NCBI GenBank assembly: GCA_025454405.1 | Contig: JALOON010000055.1 | Location: 1-64,000 of the forward strand | Length of the DNA stretch: 64,000 bases | Origin: Oscillatoriaceae cyanobacterium Prado104 | Lineage (GTDB): Bacteria; Cyanobacteriota; Cyanobacteriia; Cyanobacteriales; Microcoleaceae | Direction of reading: 5' to 3' | Shown here: positions 53,947-62,785 of the stretch, in pieces | How the letters are laid out: each line of letters opens with the position of its first letter | How positions within the stretch are numbered: the first letter of the stretch is position 1 | Position numbers and translations under genes: made by a program | The notes under the pieces: model-generated | Database searches by the model: none | Seen by the model: the letters and a program-made list of their open reading frames with translations, nothing else | What the model was told of the DNA's origin: nothing

Positions 53947-55188
53947 GTGACAGTTACACCCCTGAATCTCACGGCAGAAACCGCAGCCCAACGTCCCGAC
54001 TCCCTCGGCAGATTTGGCAAATTCGGCGGCAAATACGTCCCCGAAACCCTCATGCCCGCTTTGTTCGAGTTAGAAGCGGCTTTTCACAAGTACCGCAGCC
54101 AACCGGAATTCCAACAGCAACTCCAACAATTACTCAAAGATTATGTCGGCCGCCCCAGCCCGTTGTATTTCGCCGAACGCCTCACCGAACACTACGCAAA
54201 ACCCGACGGAACCGGCCCGCAAATCTACCTCAAACGCGAAGATTTAAACCACACTGGAGCACACAAAATTAACAACGCTTTAGCCCAAGCATTGCTAGCA
54301 AAACGCATGGGAAAACAGCGGGTAATTGCTGAAACTGGTGCCGGCCAACACGGCGTTGCTACCGCCACAGTTTGCGCTCGTTTCGGGATAGAATGCGTTG
54401 TCTACATGGGCGTTCACGACATGGAAAGACAAGCTTTAAATGTGTTTAGAATGCGCTTGATGGGTGCCGAAGTGCGGCCGGTAGCTGCGGGTACGGGAAC
54501 TCTCAAAGATGCAACTTCGGAAGCGATTCGCGATTGGGTGACAAATGTTGAAACAACTCATTACATTCTCGGTTCCGTAGCTGGCCCGCATCCTTACCCG
54601 ATGATGGTGCGCGATTTCCATGCAATTATCGGTGAAGAAACTCGCGCTCAATGTCAGGAAAAATGGGGCGGTTTGCCGGATATTTTATTAGCTTGCGTGG
54701 GCGGCGGTTCCAACGCAATGGGTCTTTTCCACGAATTTGTGGGCGAGGAAAGTGTTAGATTGATCGGTGTAGAAGCGGCCGGGGAAGGTGTGGAAACGGA
54801 GAAACACGCTGCTACTTTGACTAAAGGAAGCGTGGGTGTTCTGCACGGGGCGATGAGTTATTTGTTGCAAGATAATGAAGGTCAAGTAATCGAGCCGCAT
54901 TCAATTAGTGCGGGTTTGGATTATCCGGGTGTAGGGCCGGAACACAGTTATTTGAAGGATACTGGTAGGGCTGAATATTACAGTGTAACTGATGCGGAAG
55001 CACTGGCGGCTTTTCAACGGCTTTCGCAATTGGAGGGGATTATTCCGGCTTTGGAAACTGCTCATGCCATAGCTTATTTAGAGACTCTTTGCCCGCAATT
55101 AACAGGCAGTCCGCGCATTGTTCTCAATTGTTCGGGAAGGGGCGACAAAGATGTGAATACTGTGGCTAAATTTATGGATTTGGGTTAG
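53947..55188 (+). CDS. trpB: Tryptophan synthase beta subunit
   Basis: 413 residues. TrpB joins indole and serine to make tryptophan, using PLP bound on Lys107 in LNHTGAHKINN. Other landmarks are GRFGKFGGKYVPETLMPA, AETGAGQHGVATAT, and GGGSNAMGLFHEF for the phosphate of PLP. It is encoded without trpA, as usual in cyanobacteria. GTG 53947 gives the family N terminus; the TTG at 53923 only adds eight residues and lacks a ribosome site. Confidence 0.96.
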   Translation: MTVTPLNLTAETAAQRPDSLGRFGKFGGKYVPETLMPALFELEAAFHKYRSQPEFQQQLQQLLKDYVGRPSPLYFAERLTEHYAKPDGTGPQIYLKREDLNHTGAHKINNALAQALLAKRMGKQRVIAETGAGQHGVATATVCARFGIECVVYMGVHDMERQALNVFRMRLMGAEVRPVAAGTGTLKDATSEAIRDWVTNVETTHYILGSVAGPHPYPMMVRDFHAIIGEETRAQCQEKWGGLPDILLACVGGGSNAMGLFHEFVGEESVRLIGVEAAGEGVETEKHAATLTKGSVGVLHGAMSYLLQDNEGQVIEPHSISAGLDYPGVGPEHSYLKDTGRAEYYSVTDAEALAAFQRLSQLEGIIPALETAHAIAYLETLCPQLTGSPRIVLNCSGRGDKDVNTVAKFMDLG

Positions 55189-55189
55189 T

Positions 55190-55375
55190 CAGATCCCCCC
55201 CAGCCCCCCTTAAGAAGGGGGGAGCCGGAGTGTCAAATTGAGTTAAAGGTGGGAGCAATAAACTCAAAGTCCCCCTTCTTAAGGGGGATTTAGGGGGATC
55301 GAAATTCAGAGAACAACGAGAAATCTCCAGCACTCAAAGTCCCCCTTTTTAAGGGGGATTTAGGGGGATCTGAAT
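55190..55375. repeat. Dispersed GATCCCCC palindrome, copy 4
   Basis: Begins right after the trpB stop: GATCCCCCCCAGCCCCCCTT, AAGAAGGGGGGA, and two later CTTCTTAAGGGGGATTTAGG half-units. The AACACGCCTTCACGG remnant at about 55395 matches the outer end of the other copies. Confidence 0.75.
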
Positions 55376-55468
55376 TTAAGTATCGAAGCAAAAAAACACG
55401 CCTTCACGGAATTGAGTTCGATCGCACTGTAGCGATCGGTAACAATAGTTTATAGTCCGGTTTAGCTT

Positions 55469-55975
55469 ATGTACAAACCTTGGGTTTTGATGTCTTTAGG
55501 ATTTCTAGCAACTCTATCTAGTTGTGCTAATCTAATTCCGGCGAATTTGCCCCAACCAACTCCAATGAATATTAACCTTGCTCCCAGTTCCCTTGCTGAC
55601 TTAGAAAAAGCCGTTAACCAACAGGTAAACCAATATCGAGCCTCTAAAAAATTGCCGCCGCTGAGTGTCGATCCGCGAATTACCCAGCAAGCAAGAATTC
55701 ACAGCCAAAATATGGCTAGCGGTAAAGTACGTTTCAGTCACGATGGATTTGAAGGGCGGGCAAAGTCGATCGCGATTCCCTATCAAAGCGTAGCGGAAAA
55801 TGTGGCTTACAATATGGGCTACAGCGACCCGGTGCGCAATGCTGTCGAAGGTTGGATTAAAAGCGAAGGCCACCGCAAGAATATGGAGGGTCAATTTAAT
55901 TTGACCGGAATTGGGATTGCCAAAAATGCCAAAGGCGAGTATTATTTCACTCAGCTTTTTGTCCGCAGTCGATAA
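55469..55975 (+). CDS. CAP-domain (SCP/PR1-like) lipoprotein
   Basis: 168 residues. A lipoprotein signal (TLSSCAN, lipid Cys at about residue 19) is followed by a CAP domain: AVNQQVNQYRASKKLPPLSV, ARIHSQNMA, FSHDGFEGRAKS, VAENVAYNMGYS and GWIKSEGHRKNMEG. The His and Glu that form the shallow metal cleft are present. Its function is unclear; some CAP proteins bind lipids or cleave wall components. The periplasmic or outer-envelope location is inferred from the lipobox. Confidence 0.88.
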   Translation: MYKPWVLMSLGFLATLSSCANLIPANLPQPTPMNINLAPSSLADLEKAVNQQVNQYRASKKLPPLSVDPRITQQARIHSQNMASGKVRFSHDGFEGRAKSIAIPYQSVAENVAYNMGYSDPVRNAVEGWIKSEGHRKNMEGQFNLTGIGIAKNAKGEYYFTQLFVRSR

Positions 55976-55976
55976 T

Positions 55977-56214
55977 TTGACAGTTGACAGTTGACAGTTG
56001 ACACCAGAAGCGCGTGACAACTGTCAACATCAATCAAAAATCAAAAAATTAACATCAAAAATTGTTCCTTTACTGTTACAATCTAAAATCAAGAATCAAA
56101 AATTGCTCCCTGTTACAATCTAAAATCTAAAATCTAAAATCTAAAATCTAAAATCTAAAATCGATGAAAATTGCCCGCAGCTTGTTACAATCTAAAATCT
56201 AAAATCTAAAATCG
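55977..56214. repeat. STRR heptamers, GACAGTT and AAATCTA types
   Basis: TTGACAGTTGACAGTTGACA at 55979, then AATCAAAAATC, then two blocks of AAATCTA heptamers (about 56095-56160 and 56187-56210) right up to the RNase D-like start codon. Confidence 0.8.
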
Positions 56215-56216
56215 AT

Positions 56217-56852
56217 ATGGTGGAAATTCCAGATTTTCAGGTGTGCGATCGAGACCTTTCCGATTCTCTCTTATCTTACTATTTGACAGCAGGAGCGATC
56301 GCCGTCGATACTGAAACAATGGGTTTGCTTCCCTGGCGCGATCGACTGTGTTTGGTTCAGTTGTGCGACGCTGCTGGTAAAGTTGCGGCCGTGCGCATTG
56401 CGAAAGGCCAAACAGCAGCGCCGAATTTAAAAACCTTAATGGAAGCTGAAAATATTGAGAAAGTATTTCACTTTGCGCGCTTCGATATGGCAACAATGCG
56501 TTACAATTTAAGTATTGACATTGCGCCTGTTTTCTGCACGAAAATAGCGAGCAAGCTTGCCAGAACCTACACGGGCAAACACGGACTGAAAGACTTAATT
56601 CTCGAATTGGAAAAAGTAGAATTAAACAAAACTTCTCAAAGTTCGGATTGGGGAAATTCGGAAAATCTTTCAGAGGAACAATTGCGGTATGCTGCGAATG
56701 ATGTCCGCTATTTGCTGAGCGCCAAACAAAAGTTAACTGCGATGTTACAGCGAGAAGAACGCTGGGAAATTGCGCAACAATGTTTCGAGTGTTTGCCGGT
56801 GTTTGTCAGTTTGGATTTATTGCAGTACAAAGATGTTTTCGAGCATAGTTGA
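56217..56852 (+). CDS. RNase D-like 3'-5' exonuclease (DEDDy)
   Basis: 211 residues, only the exonuclease domain without HRDC. DEDDy residues: Asp and Glu in VDTETMGL, Asp in HFARFDMA, and Tyr-Asp in YAANDVRYLL. It probably trims 3' ends of tRNA or other RNA. The truncated length is common for cyanobacterial proteins annotated as ribonuclease D. The start ATG 56217 directly abuts the heptamer array, so its ribosome site lies in repeat DNA. Confidence 0.88.
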   Translation: MVEIPDFQVCDRDLSDSLLSYYLTAGAIAVDTETMGLLPWRDRLCLVQLCDAAGKVAAVRIAKGQTAAPNLKTLMEAENIEKVFHFARFDMATMRYNLSIDIAPVFCTKIASKLARTYTGKHGLKDLILELEKVELNKTSQSSDWGNSENLSEEQLRYAANDVRYLLSAKQKLTAMLQREERWEIAQQCFECLPVFVSLDLLQYKDVFEHS

Positions 56853-56877
56853 AAACTGCTACCAGCAATCAAAAAGG

Positions 56878-56942
56878 CTTGTTCGTAGTGCGGACTTCAT
56901 TCCGCAAAATAGAGCGGACTGAAGTCCGCACTACAAACCTTA
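56878..56942. repeat. Dispersed GTAGTGCGGACTTCA repeat
   Basis: GTAGTGCGGACTTCATTCCGC, then AGCGGACTGAAGTCCGCACTA in the opposite sense. An AGAAAGCGGGTTTCTTTAAG/AAACCCGGTTTCTTT hairpin follows at 56983-57012, just before the next gene end. Confidence 0.75.
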
Positions 56943-57054
56943 TACCAACTCCGGGTTATCGATCCCAAGTACACCCCAGAAAGCGGGTTTCTTTAAGAAA
57001 CCCGGTTTCTTTGTACCTCAACGCGCACCCTACTTTAACTGCTACTTTAAACTG

Positions 57055-58224
57055 CTAATTTTCCAAATCTCCCGAATTCCGATCGCACATCAAAGCTTCA
57101 ATTTGACCCTCAACATTTCTCACAACTTCTCCTAAAGCTGGTAAATTTTCCAGAGGTACAGGCATCAGGCGAGTTCGATCGCGAATTTCATTGACTTTGC
57201 GCTGCAATTCCTCCGCCAATCGCAGGGCATCCCGGCTCAAATTAGACAACTGCTGCTTTTGGTAAAACCTCAAAGCTGCCCCCCGCAATACCTGAAGCGT
57301 TGCTTCTTCCCCGCCGTTAGCAGGCATTACCCGCAAGCGCAGCAGCAAATGAGTTTTGCGGTAAATTCGTTCGACTTCTACCTGTTTGGGATGTTCTACC
57401 CTAGCCAAAGGCATATCTGTCAGCCGCTTCAACTCGTCGATTACGTCTTGGAACAGCAGAGGTTCGATACCTTCGACCATTGATTTTAAAACGCCGTCCT
57501 GACTCCAAAGAATTCTGCCTTGCAACGGCTGCCGCTCGAAAAACAGGCGGCCGATACCTTCTAGCAGCACTCTACCGAGCAATTCTTGCAGCAGTTGCGG
57601 CGCGGGCAAAGTTATTAAAACTTCCACAGGACTTGACAAATGTAACGCTTTAACTTCCAAAACCGGCAGCCCGCTAGGTATGGGGGCAGCTTCAGCAGTA
57701 ACTGTTAAATCTTCTGGGGGCAAAGGTTTTGACCGCTTGGGTTTGGGAGTTTCTGGTGGTGGCGGCTGCAGCACTGTTTCTGCTGGCAGTCGCGAATCTG
57801 CTGTTTCCGCTTTGCTTGCGGTTTCGGGAGTCCCGACTGGATTCGCTGGCGCGGGAGAGCCTGTGGGATTGGGTTCTGTTACCTGGTTGCCGTGCAGCAA
57901 GTATGCTGAGAGCATCGAGCGCTGAGTTTCCGGGGAAATTTGCTCCGTAGTTACAGAACAATTCATGTAAGCTAAAATCCGCTGTACGTAGTCCAATGCC
58001 GAGTCATCTTCTGCATCCACTACGCCCAATTTAAACATATTACCTTCTAGAGATAAAGGTAAAACTTGATAGTAAAGGCAGGCTTCAAAGGGGACAACTG
58101 TATCGATCAGTTGGAATATTCGATCGGAGTCCATTTTAGCCGTCGGGTCTGTAAGTGTGTGTACCATTGGCCGCTCAACTTTTTTTGACGCACCAACCTC
58201 ATTTATTAAACCTAACGCTGTCAT
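57055..58224 (-). CDS. PilB/GspE-N domain protein lacking the ATPase P-loop
   Basis: 389 residues. Residues about 35-100 match the GspE/PilB N-terminal fold (IFQLIDTVVPFEACLYYQVL, PLSLEGNMFKLGVVDAEDD). After a Pro-rich linker, the segment around VLLEGIGRLFFERQPLQGRI recalls the region N-terminal to the PilB ATPase (normally ILveAikrgASDIH). The Walker A and following core never appear. It may be a regulatory paralogue of the pilus motor that binds partners or c-di-GMP (inference). Start ATG 58224 is preferred; TTG 58269 adds 15 residues. Confidence 0.68.
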   Translation of the reverse strand: MTALGLINEVGASKKVERPMVHTLTDPTAKMDSDRIFQLIDTVVPFEACLYYQVLPLSLEGNMFKLGVVDAEDDSALDYVQRILAYMNCSVTTEQISPETQRSMLSAYLLHGNQVTEPNPTGSPAPANPVGTPETASKAETADSRLPAETVLQPPPPETPKPKRSKPLPPEDLTVTAEAAPIPSGLPVLEVKALHLSSPVEVLITLPAPQLLQELLGRVLLEGIGRLFFERQPLQGRILWSQDGVLKSMVEGIEPLLFQDVIDELKRLTDMPLARVEHPKQVEVERIYRKTHLLLRLRVMPANGGEEATLQVLRGAALRFYQKQQLSNLSRDALRLAEELQRKVNEIRDRTRLMPVPLENLPALGEVVRNVEGQIEALMCDRNSGDLEN

Positions 58225-58836
58225 CTCTCTGACGGAGGCTGAAACTTGAAAATTGAATGCTTTTATCAAATAAAAAGCTCTTTCAAGAAGTTTCTCGATC
58301 GTGATGTTGCCTGTTTAAATTTTGCCAAAAGATTGACAACCAGATCGTGACGCGCGTTCTCGATCTACGATCGAGCTTTTAGTTTGCTTTCCCTGGGTGG
58401 CAGTGACAGAATTTTGCCATTAATCTGCAAGTCTTGCAGCCACACCGAAATTAATTTATGTGCAACTGCTTTAAGAGAGTTCCCAGCAGCATTTGTCAAG
58501 ACCCGCATTTGGCAGCAGCGCAAAGTTGAGACAACAACCGCACCACTCGCTAGATAGGTGAAGTTTAATATTTAATTTAGGATTGGGTAAGAAATCCACC
58601 AGAAGTCGATCGTGCTAATAGTATCTTATCCCATACAGTTGAGCCCTCGCGAGCGCAGCCCGATCGCCAGCGTTATTGCGATCGGGGTTAATCTAGCCGA
58701 GATCGCGGGCGATCGCCCGGTTTTGACGCAGCAACTCGCGAGCGATCGGGCTATTTGGGAATTAATTTGTAGCGAGCGTTCTGAAAAATGCTGCCACCCA
58801 CTAACAATTAGCAAATGCACGCCACTCTTTGCCGAT
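58225..58836. other. Spacer upstream of the PilB-like gene
   Basis: About 610 bases without a supported gene. A plus-strand ORF at 58612-58866 runs into the HetZ-related gene in antisense and has no ribosome site. No repeat family was recognised. Confidence 0.45.
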
Positions 58837-59964
58837 CTACTTGTTGCGGATGGATTGAGCCGCTAAATACAGCTTATTCCATTCGCCGATAACTTGATTG
58901 GTTTTCAGTTTCATTTCCGAGGCGATCGTCTCGACATTTTTCCCTGCTTTGAGCGATTCTATCAATTGCTGCTGGAGGGGTGTCAAGTTTTCCCAGTATT
59001 GCCGCCACTGACTGGGAGTCAAGCCCAAACTGTGTTCGGTGAGGGAAGTTTCCAGCCAGCTAGCGACTAATTCCGGCGCTTGTTTGACCGCGAACACCCG
59101 GATCGCGTGGTAGCTGACTTTTTCGCGCAAGCGGTAAATTTGCTTGACCGGCACCTTCAAAGCTTCAGCAATCGCCTCTTGCGATCGCCCTTGCAAGTAA
59201 AGCTGCAGCCACTGCGCCGCCAGCGGCTCGACTTCGGCGGCCAAGTATTTCTCAAAATCTTGCTGCACCTTCTGACGCTGTGCCTGCTGTTCTTCCCAAG
59301 CCCGATCTTCTTGAAATTGAGTTAACGCCCGTTCGTCAAGCAGGCTAATTGGTTCGTCGGCATCCTCCGGAACAACTTGTTCCGACACCAGCCGCACCCA
59401 ATCTCCCGCCGGAACTTGCGTCAAGCCGCCCCGCTGGGCGCGCCGCAGGTAGTTGACGAAACGGTACACCAGCAGCGGCTGGTTGCGGATCGGGCGCAGG
59501 CAGTATTCTTCAGCGGCAGCCAGCAGCAGCGCGTTGCGCAAGCGCCTCGAGTTCGTGCATTCGGCAATCCAGGCGACTTGCTGCTGCAGGTAGCGATCGG
59601 AATTGAGCATTTCCTGAATCACTTCTTGCAGAACCTCTACCGCACTGCGCTGCCTGTCGCGACTCAGAGCCACCCAGGCTTGGATTTTTTGCCGCAACAC
59701 CACCAAACCCGCCAACCGGCCGATCAAGTTGCGATAAGCTTTTTCTGGGGGAACTCCGAGATACCGAGACAGCAAAATTCGATATTGAAAGTCGATCGCG
59801 CTGGAGGCGATCGCGAGTTGAGCGGGATTTAGAGTGTCAAATCTTTCTGGCTTTTCTCCCAACAGCCAGCGGACAACGCTCTCGCGAGTGCTAGAACTTT
59901 CGTTTGGACAATCTTGTTCGAGTCGCGACTTCCAATCTTGTGCCAGTTTTTGGGCCAAAGTCAT
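58837..59964 (-). CDS. HetZ-related protein
   Basis: 375 residues. The C-terminal half (IYRLREKVSYHAIRVFAVKQ, APELVASWLETSLTEHSLGL, TPSQWRQYWENLTPLQQ) aligns by eye with HetZ, a DNA-binding regulator of heterocyst development in Anabaena, and its homologues. A sigma-like helix-turn-helix is suggested at AEALKVPVKQIYRLREK. Such HetZ-related genes also occur in non-heterocystous filaments, where their role is unknown. No other heterocyst gene is visible here. Confidence 0.75.
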   Translation of the reverse strand: MTLAQKLAQDWKSRLEQDCPNESSSTRESVVRWLLGEKPERFDTLNPAQLAIASSAIDFQYRILLSRYLGVPPEKAYRNLIGRLAGLVVLRQKIQAWVALSRDRQRSAVEVLQEVIQEMLNSDRYLQQQVAWIAECTNSRRLRNALLLAAAEEYCLRPIRNQPLLVYRFVNYLRRAQRGGLTQVPAGDWVRLVSEQVVPEDADEPISLLDERALTQFQEDRAWEEQQAQRQKVQQDFEKYLAAEVEPLAAQWLQLYLQGRSQEAIAEALKVPVKQIYRLREKVSYHAIRVFAVKQAPELVASWLETSLTEHSLGLTPSQWRQYWENLTPLQQQLIESLKAGKNVETIASEMKLKTNQVIGEWNKLYLAAQSIRNK

Positions 59965-60209
59965 GAGCTGATGAGAATATCTTTAACCCCGATTTTACGT
60001 GGTATGCTGATGTTTTGAGTCTTTTTTGGCTCTAATCGGACTCGCGTAGAGGCAAAATACTTCTGCGATCGTCAGAACGTCTGACAATGTTTCTGACAAT
60101 ATTCTGGTCAAAACACAATTGCAGGTTTTTTCATTGCCGATCGACAATTTGTATCACCCTCGCACGAACTGATTAAATACCTATTGACAAAATACCTAAT
60201 TAATGTTGT

Positions 60210-62357
60210 ATGGCTAACTTTTTATTAGAACTCGGTACGGAAGAATTGCCCGCCTCTTTTGTTGGCGACAGCGCCGCCCAGTGGCAGCGCCTGATACCGG
60301 CAACACTTGCCGAACAATCGCTCTTCAACGAGTCGATCGAGGTATTCGCTACCCCGCGCCGTCTGGCTGTCTTGGTAACAGGACTGCCCCTCAAGCAATC
60401 GGATCGAGAGGAAGAGGTAAAAGGGCCGCCCGCAAGTTCGGCTTTTAAAGATGGCAAGCCGACTAAAGCAGCAGAAGGTTTTGCGAAAAAGCAGGGCATA
60501 GCAATTGAAGCTTTGAGAGTTAAAGCTACCGATAAAGGCGATTTTGTGTTTGTCCTCAAACAAATTGCGGGACGCCCGACAGCGGATATTTTGACAGAAT
60601 TAGTCCCGCAGTGGATTAACAAGTTAGAAGGCAAAAGATTCATGCGGTGGGCTGACGGAGATTTGCGGTTTCCCAGGCCGATCCGATCGATCGTCGCGCT
60701 GTTAGACGATGCGGTGCTGCCGATTGCTTTGGCAAACAATTTGGATACTGTGAAGAGCGATCGAATTTCCCAGGGACACCGCGTTTTGCACCCGGAACCT
60801 GTTGCGATTCCCCAAGCTGAGGCTTATGTGGAAAAGATGCGCGAGGCTTTTGTAGAGGTCGATCGCCAACAGCGACAAATTAAAATTAAAGCTCAAGTAG
60901 CAGCAGCGGCTACCAAACAAGGCGGTCACGCCGATATTACCGAGGATTTGCTAACAGAAGTTACCGACTTAGTAGAATGGCCGACGGCAGTTGTCGGCAA
61001 ATTTGACAGCGAATTTTTGATGCTGCCACCGGAAGTAATTACCACAATTATTGTGAGCAACCAGCGGTATTTTCCGATTCTCAAAAGTCCTGAATTTCCC
61101 GAACTTTTGCCTTATTTCATTACAGTTTCTAACGGAGATCCGACAAAATCCCAGATTATTGCAGCCGGCAACGAGCGAGTAGTGCGGGCGAGATTGGCCG
61201 ACGGTCAGTTTTTCTACAAAGCCGATTTGGCAAAACATTTAGAAGATTATTTGCCAAAATTGGAAACAGTTACTTTTCAGGAAGATTTGGGAACAGTTCG
61301 AGCCAAGGTCGATCGGCTTTGCAAAATTGCTTCTTTTATCGCAAGTCAATTGCAAGTTACAGCCGAACAGCGGGTGCAGGTAGAAAGGGCAGCCTTGCTG
61401 TGCAAAGCCGACCTCGTAACTCAAATGGTTTACGAATTTCCCGAATTGCAGGGGATTATGGGGCAGAAATACGCCTTGGCTAGCGGCGAATCGGAAGCTA
61501 CAGCCACCGCAATTTTCGAGCATTATTTGCCCAGAGGTGCGGGGGACAGTTTGCCCGAAACTCTCGCAGGTCAAATTGTCGGAATCGCTGACAAATTAGA
61601 TACTTTAGTCAGCATCTTCGGCTTGGGAATGCTGCCGACAGGTTCCTCAGATCCCTTTGCTTTGCGCCGATCGGCAAACGCAATTATTAACATTATTTGG
61701 GCTGCTCAGTTGCCAGTTAATTTGCACAAGTTACTTGCAGAAACGGTAGCGGAGTTTGCAGCAACTCGCCCGGAAGCGCCGCCGGAATTGCTGTCGCAGT
61801 TATTCGAGTTTTTCCTACAAAGAATTCGGACTTTGCTGCAAGAAGAAAAAAACGTAGATTACGATTTGGTCAATGCAATTTTGGGAGAAAACGACCCAGA
61901 ATATACCGATCGCGCATTGCAAGATTTGTTGGATGCTTTAGAAAGAGCGCTGTTCCTCCAACAAATCCGCAACAACAAAACTTTGGATTTAATTTACGAG
62001 ACAGTCAACCGATCGACTCGTTTGGCAGCGCAAGGAGATTTGGATAAAATCGAATTAGATCCGAAAATAGTCGCGAGATCGGAGTTATTTCAAAAGTCAT
62101 CGGAACAAGCTTTTTACGATGCCCTAGTGCAGCTAGTACCGCAAACTCAACTATCGAAAAAAACTCGCAATTACCAACAATTAGTAGATAGCTTAACTGA
62201 AATTGCTCCGACTGTCAGCAACTTTTTTGACGGCCCGGAAAGCGTTTTAGTAATGGATTCAGACCCCCAAATCAAACAAAATCGCTTGAATTTACTCGGT
62301 TTGTTGCGGAATCACGCGCGGGTATTGGCGGATTTTGGGGCGATCGTTAAAAGTTAG
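60210..62357 (+). CDS. glyS: Glycyl-tRNA synthetase beta subunit
   Basis: 715 residues. The start MANFLLELGTEELPASFV and the sequences EVFATPRRLAVLV, RFMRWADGDLRFPRPIRS and GIADKLDTLVSIFGLGMLPT are typical. With GlyQ (not in the window) it forms the alpha2beta2 enzyme that charges tRNA-Gly; the beta subunit binds tRNA and carries an HD-like domain. It is divergent from the HetZ-related gene. The length is normal. Confidence 0.95.
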   Translation: MANFLLELGTEELPASFVGDSAAQWQRLIPATLAEQSLFNESIEVFATPRRLAVLVTGLPLKQSDREEEVKGPPASSAFKDGKPTKAAEGFAKKQGIAIEALRVKATDKGDFVFVLKQIAGRPTADILTELVPQWINKLEGKRFMRWADGDLRFPRPIRSIVALLDDAVLPIALANNLDTVKSDRISQGHRVLHPEPVAIPQAEAYVEKMREAFVEVDRQQRQIKIKAQVAAAATKQGGHADITEDLLTEVTDLVEWPTAVVGKFDSEFLMLPPEVITTIIVSNQRYFPILKSPEFPELLPYFITVSNGDPTKSQIIAAGNERVVRARLADGQFFYKADLAKHLEDYLPKLETVTFQEDLGTVRAKVDRLCKIASFIASQLQVTAEQRVQVERAALLCKADLVTQMVYEFPELQGIMGQKYALASGESEATATAIFEHYLPRGAGDSLPETLAGQIVGIADKLDTLVSIFGLGMLPTGSSDPFALRRSANAIINIIWAAQLPVNLHKLLAETVAEFAATRPEAPPELLSQLFEFFLQRIRTLLQEEKNVDYDLVNAILGENDPEYTDRALQDLLDALERALFLQQIRNNKTLDLIYETVNRSTRLAAQGDLDKIELDPKIVARSELFQKSSEQAFYDALVQLVPQTQLSKKTRNYQQLVDSLTEIAPTVSNFFDGPESVLVMDSDPQIKQNRLNLLGLLRNHARVLADFGAIVKS

Positions 62358-62439
62358 AACTACATGAGATCTGCGGGAATGCGATCGACCCAGAAACAGC
62401 TCTCATACCAATAAAAATCAAACGAATTTTACCAACCTG

Positions 62440-62690
62440 TAGGGGCGGGTTCGCCAACAATATACCGGGAAAATGAACGAGCTCAAAAACCCGCCCCAAC
62501 CCACCAAAAATGCAAATGTACCGGAAACAATGTTGATGTAAAATTGGGGGGAGGCAGGGCGGGTTTACTCAGATTGTTGGACTGGCGATCGAGATTTCGG
62601 CGAACCCTTTCAAGGTGATAATCGAATAACGAGCGTAGCATATTCGAGTATGACCTTGAACCCTACAGGAATTATGTGTAAATGACTAAT
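62440..62690. mobile_element. MITE-like element, copy 3, core hairpin inverted relative to flanks
   Basis: Diverged copy within the 428-base gap before murD. The block GGCGAACCCTTTCAAGGTG (62600 region) is the complement of the right flank of copy 1, yet the core AATCGAATAACGAG...AGCATATTCGA (62611-62658) runs in the same direction as copy 1. GCGGGTTCGCCAACA and CCCGCCCCAACCC blocks near 62453-62505 also match. The ends are not clear. Confidence 0.6.
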
Positions 62691-62785
62691 AACGATCGCG
62701 ATAGAGGACGCTCGCACTAATAACCGATAAAAGGTTAAAATCTAAAATTAAGAAAACCAGGGAAATTCGCTCCATAACACAACAT

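Noticed and set aside
53676..54272. 198-residue plus-strand ORF before and inside trpB
   Set aside because: It is out of frame with trpB and encodes Arg/Pro-rich sequence from the duplicated terminator repeat.
58612..58866. 84-residue plus-strand ORF
   Set aside because: It runs into the HetZ-related gene in antisense, and has no ribosome site or recognisable family.
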